Below are positions 1 through 7,696 of a DNA stretch of 11,867 nt, in pieces. Position 1 is the stretch's first letter, and the number at the start of each line of letters is the position of its first letter. The notes beneath the pieces were generated by a model. The model saw only the letters and a list, made by a program, of their open reading frames with translations, was not told the DNA's origin and searched no databases. Source of the stretch: Pedobacter sp. (lineage in GTDB: Bacteria; Bacteroidota; Bacteroidia; Sphingobacteriales; Sphingobacteriaceae); assembly GCA_004295885.1 (NCBI GenBank), contig SEDG01000185.1, positions 1-11,867 of the forward strand, in the 5' to 3' direction. Position numbers and translations under genes: made by a program.

Positions 1-6
1 GATCGC

Positions 7-1833
7 TTATTTAATTTCAAACTGCAAACCACTTAGATACCGATAAAGTCCTTCCTCATTTTCCATCAGTTCGTTGTGAGTACCCGATTCGATAATACTA
101 CCTTTTTCCATCACGATGATTTTATGAGCTTCGCGAATGGTGGATAATCTATGCGCAATGATAATCGAAGTACGGCCTTTCATGAGTTCCTCTAGCGCTT
201 CCTGAACCAATCTTTCAGACTCAGAATCTAAAGACGATGTGGCTTCATCAAGAATGAGTATCGATGGGTTCTTTAACAAGGCTCTCGCAATAGCTATCCT
301 TTGTCTTTGTCCGCCAGAAAGTTTTACACCACGTTCGCCGACTATAGTTGCATATCCCTCTGGGAAAGACGTGATAAACTGATGTGCATTTGCACGTTGT
401 GCAGCGAGCATGATTTCATCTTTAGTAGCATTTAATCTGCCATAGGCGATGTTTTCAAGAATTGTACCGCCAAACAACATCACATCCTGTGGCACAATAG
501 CCACTTGATTACGAATGTCAGTTAAAGCATAATCACTAGCTGGTTTGCCATCAAACATTATTTCACCAGCTTGCGGATGATAGAACTGTAAAATCAAGGC
601 AGCTGTTGTAGTTTTGCCAGAACCACTAGGGCCTACTATAGCTACCCTTTCGCCAGCTTTGGCTTCAAAGGAAATGTTCTTCAAAACCGCCACTTCTGGT
701 CTAGCAGGATAAGAAAAGTGAACATTATTAAAGGCTAAGTCGCCAACTATCTTTTGTTCAACATAGTCGACATGTTTGGTGATAGAAACGGCTTCGCCTT
801 GCTCGGCTAAAATTTCTAAAACTCTTTCGCTCGCACCTACAGTCTTCTGGATATTGGCAAACATCTCTGGAAAACTTCCCAGAGAACTGGCTAAAAACAT
901 AGCATAAAGTGAAAATTGTAAAAGATGACCGAAAGTAATTTCGCCATGGCTTACCAATATACATCCATATCCAATTACACCTAAAATACCTCCGAAAAGA
1001 CATAGTACGATAAAAGAAGAAAACATCCCCCTGAACTTTGCTCCTTTTATGGCGATGTTAGCCACTTCACGGATGGCCTTGCTATATCGTCCAGCCTCAA
1101 ATGGTTCGTTAACAAAAGCTTTTACATTCGCAATGCCCATCAATGTTTCGTCTACGATTATATTAGATTCTGCTAATTTATCTTGCGCCTGACGAGAAAT
1201 TTTCTTGATAAACCTACCGAAGAATACCGCGGCAACAATAAGCACTGGCAAAACGATAAGTAAGGCGAAAACAAGCTTTTTAGAAATAATAGACATGAAT
1301 ACGATGCCACCTACTAATAACACCGCTTGCCTAATCATTTCCGCAATGGTGGTAGTAAGTGTATCTTGTACTTGCGAAAGATCTGCTGATATTCGGCTAT
1401 TAAGTTCACCCACTCTTCTTCCTGAAAAGAAATCCATTGGAAGTGTAATCAATTTCAGATAGGTATCTTTCCTAATATCAGCCAACGCTCGTTCGCCAAC
1501 ACTCACAAACCATAAAATTCTAAAAAATGAAATAATGGCCTGTATCACCAATACCACAAAAGCCAACAACAATATGCCCGTTATGGTACTTGGCAAAAAA
1601 TCGTTGGTACGTTTGCCTTGAGCTGTATCTATTAGCGCTCCAACAAATGAAGGAAATGCCAAGCCTACCAAACTTGATAATAAAAGAAAGAATAATGCGG
1701 CAATGAATTTTCCTCGGTATGGCCTTAAGTAACTCAATAGTTTTGCAACATGGCTTAAGGTCTCTCTGTTCAACTTTGCTTTAGGCAATTCGATACCAGC
1801 CGCGTTACCGCTATTTAATTTTTGTCTTGCCAT
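7..1833 (-). CDS. ABC exporter half-transporter (membrane domain fused to ATPase), ABCB/MsbA-like
   Basis: Inner-membrane ABC half-transporter of 608 aa, expected to work as a homodimer exporting a lipid, drug or peptide; the substrate cannot be read from sequence. The N-terminal half has about six hydrophobic segments (near residues 43-68, 84-108, 167-185, 187-207, 270-294 and 300-320), a type I exporter membrane domain. The C-terminal ATPase has Walker A GPSGSGKTT (401-409), Q-loop Gln449, signature LSGGQ (505-509), Walker B ILILDEA with catalytic Glu530, and switch His561. Length is normal and all ATPase motifs are present, so it looks functional. The start, MARQKLNS, lies about 38 bp downstream of a promoter-like TACTTTTG box. 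The reading frame of the broken ABC-F gene upstream runs 19 bp into this one, probably by accident. Family assignment is firm; a gene name is not justified. Confidence 0.93.
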   Translation of the reverse strand: MARQKLNSGNAAGIELPKAKLNRETLSHVAKLLSYLRPYRGKFIAALFFLLLSSLVGLAFPSFVGALIDTAQGKRTNDFLPSTITGILLLAFVVLVIQAIISFFRILWFVSVGERALADIRKDTYLKLITLPMDFFSGRRVGELNSRISADLSQVQDTLTTTIAEMIRQAVLLVGGIVFMSIISKKLVFALLIVLPVLIVAAVFFGRFIKKISRQAQDKLAESNIIVDETLMGIANVKAFVNEPFEAGRYSKAIREVANIAIKGAKFRGMFSSFIVLCLFGGILGVIGYGCILVSHGEITFGHLLQFSLYAMFLASSLGSFPEMFANIQKTVGASERVLEILAEQGEAVSITKHVDYVEQKIVGDLAFNNVHFSYPARPEVAVLKNISFEAKAGERVAIVGPSGSGKTTTAALILQFYHPQAGEIMFDGKPASDYALTDIRNQVAIVPQDVMLFGGTILENIAYGRLNATKDEIMLAAQRANAHQFITSFPEGYATIVGERGVKLSGGQRQRIAIARALLKNPSILILDEATSSLDSESERLVQEALEELMKGRTSIIIAHRLSTIREAHKIIVMEKGSIIESGTHNELMENEEGLYRYLSGLQFEIK

Positions 1834-2405
1834 AATATGGATAATAAAATAGTATTGATGCTAGATTTAGCGCATAACAAAAGTACGGATAACTTTTTAT
1901 CGTGCTTGTTAACTTTTTGGGCTTTGCCGATGAAAACAGGCATTTCGCCGTGAGATACCAAGATTAAAGTGCCATCAAAATCTTTCAATGCATCTTTAAT
2001 AATGTCTTTCGTTTTCATATCCAAGTGATTGGTAGGCTCATCCAATATTAAAACATTTACTGGCTCTAACAGCAACTTAATCATTGCCAAACGAGTTTTC
2101 TCACCACCTGAAAGAACTTTTACTTTTTTTGTGGTATCATCACCGCTAAACATAAAAGCCCCTAAAAGGTCTTTGATTTTGATAGAGCCATCAGTCAATG
2201 GAATCTGATCAATGGTTTCGAATACCGTTAAATTCTCATCCAGCAATGCCGCCTGATTTTGCGCAAAGTAACCAATTTTAGCGTTGTGCCCTACTTTTAA
2301 ACTTCCTTCAAAATCGATCTCGCCCATAATGGCTTTAATCATGGTCGATTTACCCTCGCCATTTTTCCCTACAAAAGCAATTTTCTCTCCACGTTCAATC
2401 ACCAT
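1815..2405 (-). pseudogene. ABC-F ATPase, C-terminal fragment (second ATPase domain, truncated)
   Basis: Second ATPase domain of the ABC-F gene that begins at 3102. From the ATG at 2405 it reads MVIERGEKIAFVG, with Walker A GKNGEGKST (residues 13-21), signature LSGGEKTR and Walker B LILDEPTNHLD. The same frame is readable upstream to about 2440 as YGDHTVFAKAS, typical text for the start of this domain, so the ATG at 2405 is internal and not a true start. Family-like sequence stops abruptly at LILVSHG, where SHD followed by a C-terminal tail is expected (junction near 1944-1950). The remaining roughly 45 codons read unrelated sequence, pass through the exporter promoter and end inside the exporter gene. 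The fragment is therefore broken at both ends. ABC-F proteins are soluble ATPases that act on the ribosome, some giving antibiotic resistance; I cannot assign a subtype. Confidence 0.8.
1878..1885 (-). promoter_or_regulatory. Bacteroidetes-type -7 promoter box for the ABC exporter
   Basis: On the minus strand this reads TACTTTTG, a full match to the Bacteroidetes -7 consensus TAnnTTTG. It would start transcription near 1871, about 38 nt before the exporter ATG at 1833. No clear TTG -33 element is present; a GTTAAC lies at roughly the right distance upstream. The call rests on the -7 match and position only. Confidence 0.45.
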
Positions 2406-2412
2406 TGATGCT

Positions 2413-3102
2413 TTAGCAAAAACGGTATGGTCGCCATAAGTTTTGGTCGTGAGAAATAACCATCACTGCATTTGCAGAATTCATCAAGAAATCTTCTAAC
2501 CATTGAATACTTTCGATATCCATGTGGTTGGTAGGTTCATCTAATAAAATAAGGTCGGGTTTTTTCAATAATATTTTAGCCAACTCAATACGCATGCGCC
2601 ATCCGCCAGAAAATTCCGAAGTTTGACGAGTAAAATCTTTACGTTCAAAACCCAATCCTTTTAGTACTTTTTCAACCTCAGCATCGTAGTTGGTTTCTTC
2701 AATCGAATAAAACTTTTCGCTCAACTCAGATACACGCTCAATCAATTTCATGTAGTCGTCACTTTCGTAATCGGTACGAATGGTCAACTGCTCATTCAAT
2801 TCGTCAAGCTCCTTTTGCATTTGGTTTACTTCCTCAAATGCCTTCATCGTTTCCTCAAAAACAGTAACCTTATCTTTTGTTAGCAAATGCTGAGGTAAAT
2901 AGGCAATTACAGCCTCTTTCGGACCAGTTACATTACCAGAAGTAGGTTTGGTTGCACCAGCAATAATTTTTAGAATGGTAGATTTACCCGCACCATTTTT
3001 ACCCATCAGGGCGATTTTATCATTCTGGTTAATCGAAAAGGTAACGTCGCTGAAAAGGGTTGTTCCGCCGAATGAAACGGAAATATTATTTACATTAATC
3101 AA
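2413..3102 (-). pseudogene. ABC-F ATPase, N-terminal fragment (first ATPase domain)
   Basis: First ATPase domain of a soluble ABC-F protein. It starts MINVNNISVSFGG, with Walker A GKNGAGKST (34-42), an acidic helical insert (about 81-145), signature SGGWRMR (165-171), Walker B LILLDEPTNHMD (184-195) and switch motif VISHD (215-219). A full ABC-F protein of this type would continue SHDR-FLD and then about 110-120 aa of charged helical linker before the second domain. Here the text jumps after SHD to out-of-frame codons (QNLWRPYRFC) and a stop. Those bases, read in another frame, already encode the start of the second domain (TYGDHTVFAK). This is an out-of-frame deletion and not a point frameshift. 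The start is supported by the promoter-like box about 24 bp upstream. Confidence 0.85.
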
Positions 3103-3125
3103 AATTGGCTATTTTAAATTGGCTG

Positions 3126-3133
3126 CAAAGATA
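3126..3133 (-). promoter_or_regulatory. Bacteroidetes-type -7 promoter box for the ABC-F gene
   Basis: The minus strand reads TATCTTTG, matching TAnnTTTG, about 24 bp before the ABC-F ATG at 3102, with a predicted start near 3119. The upstream half is AT-rich without a clear TTG at -33. It lies in the 98-bp gap between the kinase gene and the ABC-F gene, which suggests the ABC genes form a separate unit from kdp. I see no terminator hairpin in the gap. Confidence 0.5.
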
Positions 3134-3200
3134 AGGGAATTGAGTAAATTAAGAATAGAAAACCATTCATTTCATCACATCAGTATGCTTTCTTACAATT

Positions 3201-4949
3201 TTAAGCCCTTGGTAATGTAAAACAAAACTTGCTGCCTTCCCCTATTGCACTCTCCACACAAATCATTCCTTTCTCTGCTTCGATGAAATCCTTGGAAATG
3301 GCAAGTCCCAATCCAGATCCTGATTTGTTCTGTCCATCCGTCGGTACTTGAAAATAACGGTCGAACAATCTTTTCTGATACTTCTCTTCTATCCCCTTAC
3401 CAAAATCTTTTACTGAAAATTCAATCTGCCCATTTTTTTCTATTACTTCAATCACGATTTTAGATTTTTCTGCGCTGTAACGCAAAGCATTAGAAAGAAA
3501 ATTAACCATTACCCAAGCTGTCTTTTGTACATCAACATTAACTTCAGGTAATTGCTCACTACAATTCAGTTCCAATTGAATCATTTTCTGCTCTGCCTGA
3601 AATTTTACAGCATCAATAGCGAAACGTACAATTTCAATTGGTTTGGCCAGTACAAAGCTTAACTTTAGGTTACCACTTTCTACTTGTGATAGATCTAAAA
3701 GTTCGCTGGTGATTTTCAATAATCGATCGCTGTCTTCTTGAATATGTTGTAGCAGTTCTTGTTGCTCACTATTCATGTCTCCAACACGTTTATCTCCCAA
3801 TAATTTTAGGCTCATTTTTATTGACGATAGTGGGGTTTTAAGTTCATGAGAAACTGTAGCGATAAAATTTGTTTTGGCTTGATCCAGCTCTTTAAACTTG
3901 GTTACGTTCTTTAACACATATACATTACCTACAGATTGAGTAGCTGTCATCAATGCTTTTTCTTGTCGGGCTACCAGATTAGGAACAACGATTTCTCTGC
4001 TTTCTACCTGAAAATACGATTCCTTTTCATCAGCATAGATTTTCAGAATCTCATTTTCTGAGCTGTGGTTAATCAATTGAGCTAATAGTTGGTTTGTCTT
4101 GGCAAGCTCGTTGGCATTTTGTCCGACAACTTTTTGCTCGTCTAGTCCCAAAAGTTTTGCCGCAATTTGGTTCAAGAAAAGGATTTCATTTCTCTCATTT
4201 ACACCAATGATGGCATCACGCATCTGGGCAATAATGGCTTCAATTCTAGATTTCTCTGATTTTATCTTCGAAAGATTACTGTTTTCCCAATCATTTAGCT
4301 TTTTAGCCATAGCATTAAAAGAAACGGCCAATTCAGAAAACTCATCATTATTATTGAAATGTAAACGTTCTAGATAATTTCCATTACCAACTTGTTTAAT
4401 AGCCTGTCCAAATTCTGCCAGTGGGTTGGCTACAAATCCAGGAAAGTTAACCACAAAAGTAAATAACACAATGAAACAAAAGGATGCCGCTATAGCGATG
4501 AACATTTCGGCACTAGCATAAGCTTTATTCGCCTCTTCGTTTTTGTAATCGATGGCTTGCATATTTACAAATTCTATTTGAGCAAGCGCAGAGCGGATTT
4601 CCTTTTCTGCAATTTTATGTTCCTCATCTCCAGCAACAGACAACAATTTAGTGTAGGCGATTGTCAGCCTATCTACTGCATTTTTTTCACCAGCTTCGGT
4701 AATGTTCTTTTGCTCTAAATCGAGGTTATGCTCAAAAAGCTGTCTACCAGTTTTTGTTAATGGATAATTTGCTTCATCAATTACGCTACGCATTTTTGCG
4801 ACATAGCCAATTGTTTTATAATTGTCTTTTAAAATCAGTTTCGACTTTGAAGAAATTTGGTTTAAAAAGTATAGGGCAATACCACCAAAAATAAGTACAA
4901 TGAAGAACAACAGGCCAAAACCTGCCCTCAGTTTAGTCTTGATTTTCAT
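3201..4949 (-). CDS. HAMP-PAS sensor histidine kinase, partner of the short KdpD
   Basis: Inner-membrane sensor kinase of 582 aa. Layout: membrane segment at about 11-29; a helical external region of about 120 residues; second membrane segment at about 149-169; HAMP linker (about 170-222); coiled coil and PAS-like domain (about 225-355); phospho-acceptor helix FIATVSHELKTPLSS with His368; ATPase domain with N box NFLSNALRYS (483-492), G1 VKDFGKGIE (513-521), FDRYFQV (529-535) and G2 GSGLGLAIS (544-552). All catalytic motifs are present and length looks complete. It follows the short KdpD gene by 37 bp, so the two are probably co-transcribed; together they supply the parts that one KdpD protein carries in E. 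coli. I infer that it senses potassium or turgor state through the KdpD-like protein and signals to the sigma-54 activator at the other end of the locus. Direct sensing of another stimulus is possible. Confidence 0.9.
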   Translation of the reverse strand: MKIKTKLRAGFGLLFFIVLIFGGIALYFLNQISSKSKLILKDNYKTIGYVAKMRSVIDEANYPLTKTGRQLFEHNLDLEQKNITEAGEKNAVDRLTIAYTKLLSVAGDEEHKIAEKEIRSALAQIEFVNMQAIDYKNEEANKAYASAEMFIAIAASFCFIVLFTFVVNFPGFVANPLAEFGQAIKQVGNGNYLERLHFNNNDEFSELAVSFNAMAKKLNDWENSNLSKIKSEKSRIEAIIAQMRDAIIGVNERNEILFLNQIAAKLLGLDEQKVVGQNANELAKTNQLLAQLINHSSENEILKIYADEKESYFQVESREIVVPNLVARQEKALMTATQSVGNVYVLKNVTKFKELDQAKTNFIATVSHELKTPLSSIKMSLKLLGDKRVGDMNSEQQELLQHIQEDSDRLLKITSELLDLSQVESGNLKLSFVLAKPIEIVRFAIDAVKFQAEQKMIQLELNCSEQLPEVNVDVQKTAWVMVNFLSNALRYSAEKSKIVIEVIEKNGQIEFSVKDFGKGIEEKYQKRLFDRYFQVPTDGQNKSGSGLGLAISKDFIEAEKGMICVESAIGEGSKFCFTLPRA

Positions 4950-4986
4950 AGTTTTCTATTTTTAAAGGTACCATTGATTGATTTTT

Positions 4987-6114
4987 TTAGGATAAAATGA
5001 CCAAATCGATTTCCTTGGTCGCTAAGTTACGTAACAATTGATTGAAGATCGCGGTGCGAAGGATAACCTGAAAAATATTAAGGTGAGGTTTTCCGATACA
5101 TATTGTAGTGATTTCCTTTTCTGTCGCCATGTCGATGATGGATTGCGCAATCGTGTTACTCTTTACTTTAACCACATCTGCACCTAACTCGGTTGCCAAC
5201 TTAAAATGATTAATTAAATGACGTTGTTTATCCAACCTGATTTTGTCTAAACTTTCACTATCGCTCTGCACATAAAGTACAGTCCAAGGCGAATGATAGT
5301 AGGAAGCTAGTCTCGCTGTTTTTCGAATCACAATTCCTGCAGTTTCCACATTTGAAGAAATGCAGGCTAAGAAATTTTCCGGTCGAAGTTTTAGCGACTT
5401 GGGAATCTCTGCATGAATTTTACGTTCTACTTGATGTACCACCTCCTTTAAAGCAAGTTCACGAAGCTGCAAAATTTTGTCGGGTCTAAAGAAATTACCT
5501 AATGCCTGTTTAATTTTACTTTGGTCGTAGATTTTACCTTCCTTTAACCTATTCACCAACTCGTCCGCCGTTAAATCTATATTTACAATCTCATCTGCAA
5601 TTTCTAATATTTTATCAGGAATTCTTTCTTTTATGCTTATGCCCGTAATTTGCTCAACAGCCTCATTTATACTTTCTAGATGTTGGATATTCACAGCTGA
5701 AATTACACTTATCCCTGCGTCCAGTATATCGAATACATCTTGCCAGCGCTTCTCATTTTTACTGCCCTCTGCATTTGTATGCGCCAATTCATCAACAATT
5801 ACTATTTCGGGGTGTCGGTTGATAATTGTTTGCACATCCATTTCTTCAAGTGACTTGCCTCTATAAAAGATGTTTTTTCTTGGAATAATCGGGACACCAG
5901 CCACAAGTGCTTCCGTCTCTGAGCGTTTGTGCGTTTCTATATAACCAATGCAGACATCAATTTCGCCACGCAATAAGGCATGTGCTTCCTGCAGCATCCG
6001 ATAGGTTTTACCCACGCCGGGGCTCATACCGATGTATATCTTCAGCTTTCCCCTTCTTGATTTTTTAACCAAATCCAAAAACTTAATTGCCGATTCAGCT
6101 TTGTTTTCTTGCAT
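4987..6114 (-). CDS. kdpD: Short KdpD: KdpD N-terminal domain plus USP domain, no kinase
   Basis: Soluble protein of 375 aa matching only the cytoplasmic N-terminal third of classic KdpD (E. coli KdpD is about 890 aa). The KdpD domain (about 20-230) has Walker A GMSPGVGKTY (29-38) and Walker B IVIVDELAHTN (104-114), with the family texts IGYIETHKR and VNIQHLES. A universal-stress-protein-like domain follows (about 245-375), ending at a natural LVILS stop. The membrane bundle and histidine kinase of E. coli KdpD are absent; the downstream gene supplies a kinase. In some bacteria the USP domain of KdpD binds cyclic di-AMP. Here its region shows S254 and WTVLY (277-281), only loosely like the binding motif I recall, so ligand binding is open. 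Starting at MQENKAES leaves a normal lead-in to Walker A. The gene is separated from kdpC by a 173-bp repeat-rich gap. Confidence 0.9.
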   Translation of the reverse strand: MQENKAESAIKFLDLVKKSRRGKLKIYIGMSPGVGKTYRMLQEAHALLRGEIDVCIGYIETHKRSETEALVAGVPIIPRKNIFYRGKSLEEMDVQTIINRHPEIVIVDELAHTNAEGSKNEKRWQDVFDILDAGISVISAVNIQHLESINEAVEQITGISIKERIPDKILEIADEIVNIDLTADELVNRLKEGKIYDQSKIKQALGNFFRPDKILQLRELALKEVVHQVERKIHAEIPKSLKLRPENFLACISSNVETAGIVIRKTARLASYYHSPWTVLYVQSDSESLDKIRLDKQRHLINHFKLATELGADVVKVKSNTIAQSIIDMATEKEITTICIGKPHLNIFQVILRTAIFNQLLRNLATKEIDLVILS

Positions 6115-6195
6115 AGTTGTTTCTGTTTGGGAAATAGAAAATAGGTAATTGATTGGATGCAGACGATGAGTCTAGCCATTTATTTGCAACTTGCC

Positions 6196-6303
6196 ATTCC
6201 CTATTTACTACCTGTCTATTCCCTATTCCCTATTTCCTACCTGTCTATTTCCTATTCCCCATTCCCTATTTACTACCTGTCTATTCCCTATTTCCCATTC
6301 TCC
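6196..6303. repeat. Heptamer/15-mer tandem array between kdpC and kdpD
   Basis: On the plus strand, imperfect heptamers ATTCCCT (variants ATTTCCT, ATTCCCC, ATTTCCC, ATTCTCC) are interspersed with three copies of a 15-mer, ATTTACTACCTGTCT, at 6203-6217, 6232-6246 (one mismatch) and 6268-6282. Spacings are 29 and 36 bp, which is the 15-mer plus two or three heptamers. The array runs into kdpC: the last four kdpC codons and its stop (6288-6290) are array sequence. A 9-bp inverted match, GGGAAATAG at 6129-6137 and CTATTTCCC at 6288-6296, brackets the gap. The rest of the gap (6115-6195) holds no gene that I can support. Confidence 0.85.
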
Positions 6304-6863
6304 GATAACTCATCCAAAGCAATATTCAATTTAAGCACGTTGACCGAACTTGGCCCAAACATCCCTAAAAAAGGACCTTTTGTATTTTTAACTACTAGTT
6401 CAGCTACTTTACGTTCGTCAATTTTACGTATGGCGGCAATCCTTTTAATTTGGATGACAGCACCTTGTTCAGAGATATTTGGATCAAGGCCACTTCCGGA
6501 TGCTGTTACCATATCCGATGGAATATCTGCCTTTTTGATGCTTGGATTAAATTTCAACAAGGTGTCTATCCTGTTAGCAACTTCTTTCAAGTAAGCTTCA
6601 TTTGACGGGCCTTTATTGGAACCTGCCGAACCTGCGGCGTTATAGTTTACTGCTGATGGTCGACCCCAAAAATATTCGGGTTTAGTGAAAGATTGACCAA
6701 GCAACGCGTAGCCTACTACTTTACCATTTTTGGTGATTTTTTCACCACGACCATTTCCTATGGAGAATTTTCCAGCCAATGCAATACTCATTGGATATAA
6801 TATGCATAACAGTACGATTAATACGAGTGTTAAGCGGATAGATTGTATGATATATTTTTTCAT
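6288..6863 (-). CDS. kdpC: Potassium-transporting ATPase subunit C
   Basis: Single-span membrane subunit of the KdpFABC potassium pump, 191 aa, close to the usual 190. It has an N-terminal membrane segment (about 9-29) and an extracytoplasmic domain with the family texts GQSFTKPEYFWGRPS (56-70), GSAGSNKGPSN (78-88) and VTASGSGLDPNIS (119-131), and the terminal LNIALDEL. KdpC stabilises the complex and affects ATP affinity. I chose the ATG at 6863 (MKKYIIQSIRL), which matches the family N-terminus. An in-frame ATG at 6884 adds seven residues but comes from the dispersed repeat element upstream. The last residues (SENGK, with stop) are encoded by the heptamer array, so the extreme C-terminus has been rewritten by the repeat. 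No other damage is visible. Confidence 0.93.
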   Translation of the reverse strand: MKKYIIQSIRLTLVLIVLLCILYPMSIALAGKFSIGNGRGEKITKNGKVVGYALLGQSFTKPEYFWGRPSAVNYNAAGSAGSNKGPSNEAYLKEVANRIDTLLKFNPSIKKADIPSDMVTASGSGLDPNISEQGAVIQIKRIAAIRKIDERKVAELVVKNTKGPFLGMFGPSSVNVLKLNIALDELSENGK

Positions 6864-6878
6864 TTTATTTTGAGTTAG

Positions 6879-6978
6879 TGTCATCCTGACCTTGTCTAAG
6901 GATTTGTACGCTGGATGACGATGTTATTTTTACTTTGATTGAATTTCTAATAGATTATTCGTTGCACTCAGAATGACA
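6879..6978. repeat. Dispersed inverted-repeat element in the kdpB-kdpC gap
   Basis: TGTCATCCTGA (6879-6889) is matched in inverted orientation by TCAGAATGACA (6968-6978), 10 of 11 bases, with an internal GGATGAC (6913-6919). The ends resemble the TGTCATTC...GGATGACA element between kdpA and kdpB. I recognise this as a Sphingobacteriaceae-type dispersed intergenic repeat, from memory. It fills most of the 122-bp gap and supplies the spurious upstream ATG of kdpC. No ORF or transposase is present in it. Confidence 0.65.
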
Positions 6979-6985
6979 AAATTGG

Positions 6986-7696
6986 TTACACAAATAATCC
7001 CACTACCAAATCAATTAATTTAATGCCAATAAAAGGTGCCACTACTCCCCCTATTCCATAGATGAAAAGGTTTCTCCGCAATAGTGCTGTCGCACCAATC
7101 GGTTTGTAATCAACCCCTTTTAATGCCAGTGGAATTAAAATTGGAATAATGATGGCATTAAAAATTACGGCCGACATGATTGCACTTTCTGGACTGTGAA
7201 GCGCCATGATATTTAATCCTTGCAATGCAGGAATGGAGGCGATAAATAAAGCTGGTACAATAGCGAAATATTTAGCCACATCATTAGCAATAGAAAAAGT
7301 TGTTAAAGTACCACGGGTGATGAGTAATTGTTTCCCAATCTCCACAATCTCGATTAGTTTAGTGGGATCGTTATCCAAATCGACCATGTTACCTGCTTCT
7401 TTTGCGGCTTGGGTACCGCTGTTCATGGCTACACCAACATCTGCCTGTGCCAATGCAGGGGCATCATTTGTTCCATCGCCCATCATTGCTACTAGCTTAC
7501 CAAGCGCTTGCTCATCTTTAATATAGTTCATCTTATCTTCAGGTTTAGCTTCTGCGATGAAATCGTCAACACCAGCTTTTTCGGCAATGTATTTAGCGGT
7601 TAGTGGATTATCTCCAGTTACCATTACGGTTTTTACACCCATTTTACGTAAGCGTTCAAAACGTTCGCTGATTCCTGGTTTAATGTACGCAAGCAT
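6986..7696 (-). pseudogene. kdpB: Potassium-transporting ATPase subunit B, C-terminal fragment
   Basis: C-terminal part of the P-type ATPase subunit KdpB. Genuine KdpB text begins at about (Y)IKPGISERFERLRKMG and continues with TVMVTGDNPLTAKYIAEKAGVDDF, the hinge motif GDGTNDAPALAQADVGVAM, SGTQAAKEAGNMVDLD, LTTFSIANDVAKYFAI and LHSPESAIMSAVIFNA, ending IGIKLIDLVVGLFV. It therefore has the end of the phosphorylation domain and the last membrane helices, intact to the normal C-terminus. The apparent ATG at 7696 is an out-of-frame reading of codons from the N-terminal fragment (the DAC of FTDAC), so it is not a real start. The fragment overlaps the end of the N-terminal fragment by 17 bp in another frame. 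Alone it cannot hydrolyse ATP. Confidence 0.88.

Noticed and set aside
4099..4377. Plus-strand open frame opposite the histidine kinase
   Set aside because: Shadow of the kinase gene; low-complexity Ser/Phe composition and no supporting context.
6196..6303. Array considered as a CRISPR
   Set aside because: The repeated units are 7 and 15 bp with no unique spacers of 25-40 bp, and there are no cas genes.
6157..6594. Plus-strand open frame of 145 codons across the kdpC 3' end and the array
   Set aside because: It is antisense to kdpC, and its N-terminal half is translated tandem repeat (recurrent PYSLFPIS-like text); no family resemblance.
6864..6884. Upstream in-frame ATG for kdpC
   Set aside because: It lies inside the inverted end of the dispersed element; the family-like N-terminus is MKKYII at 6863.
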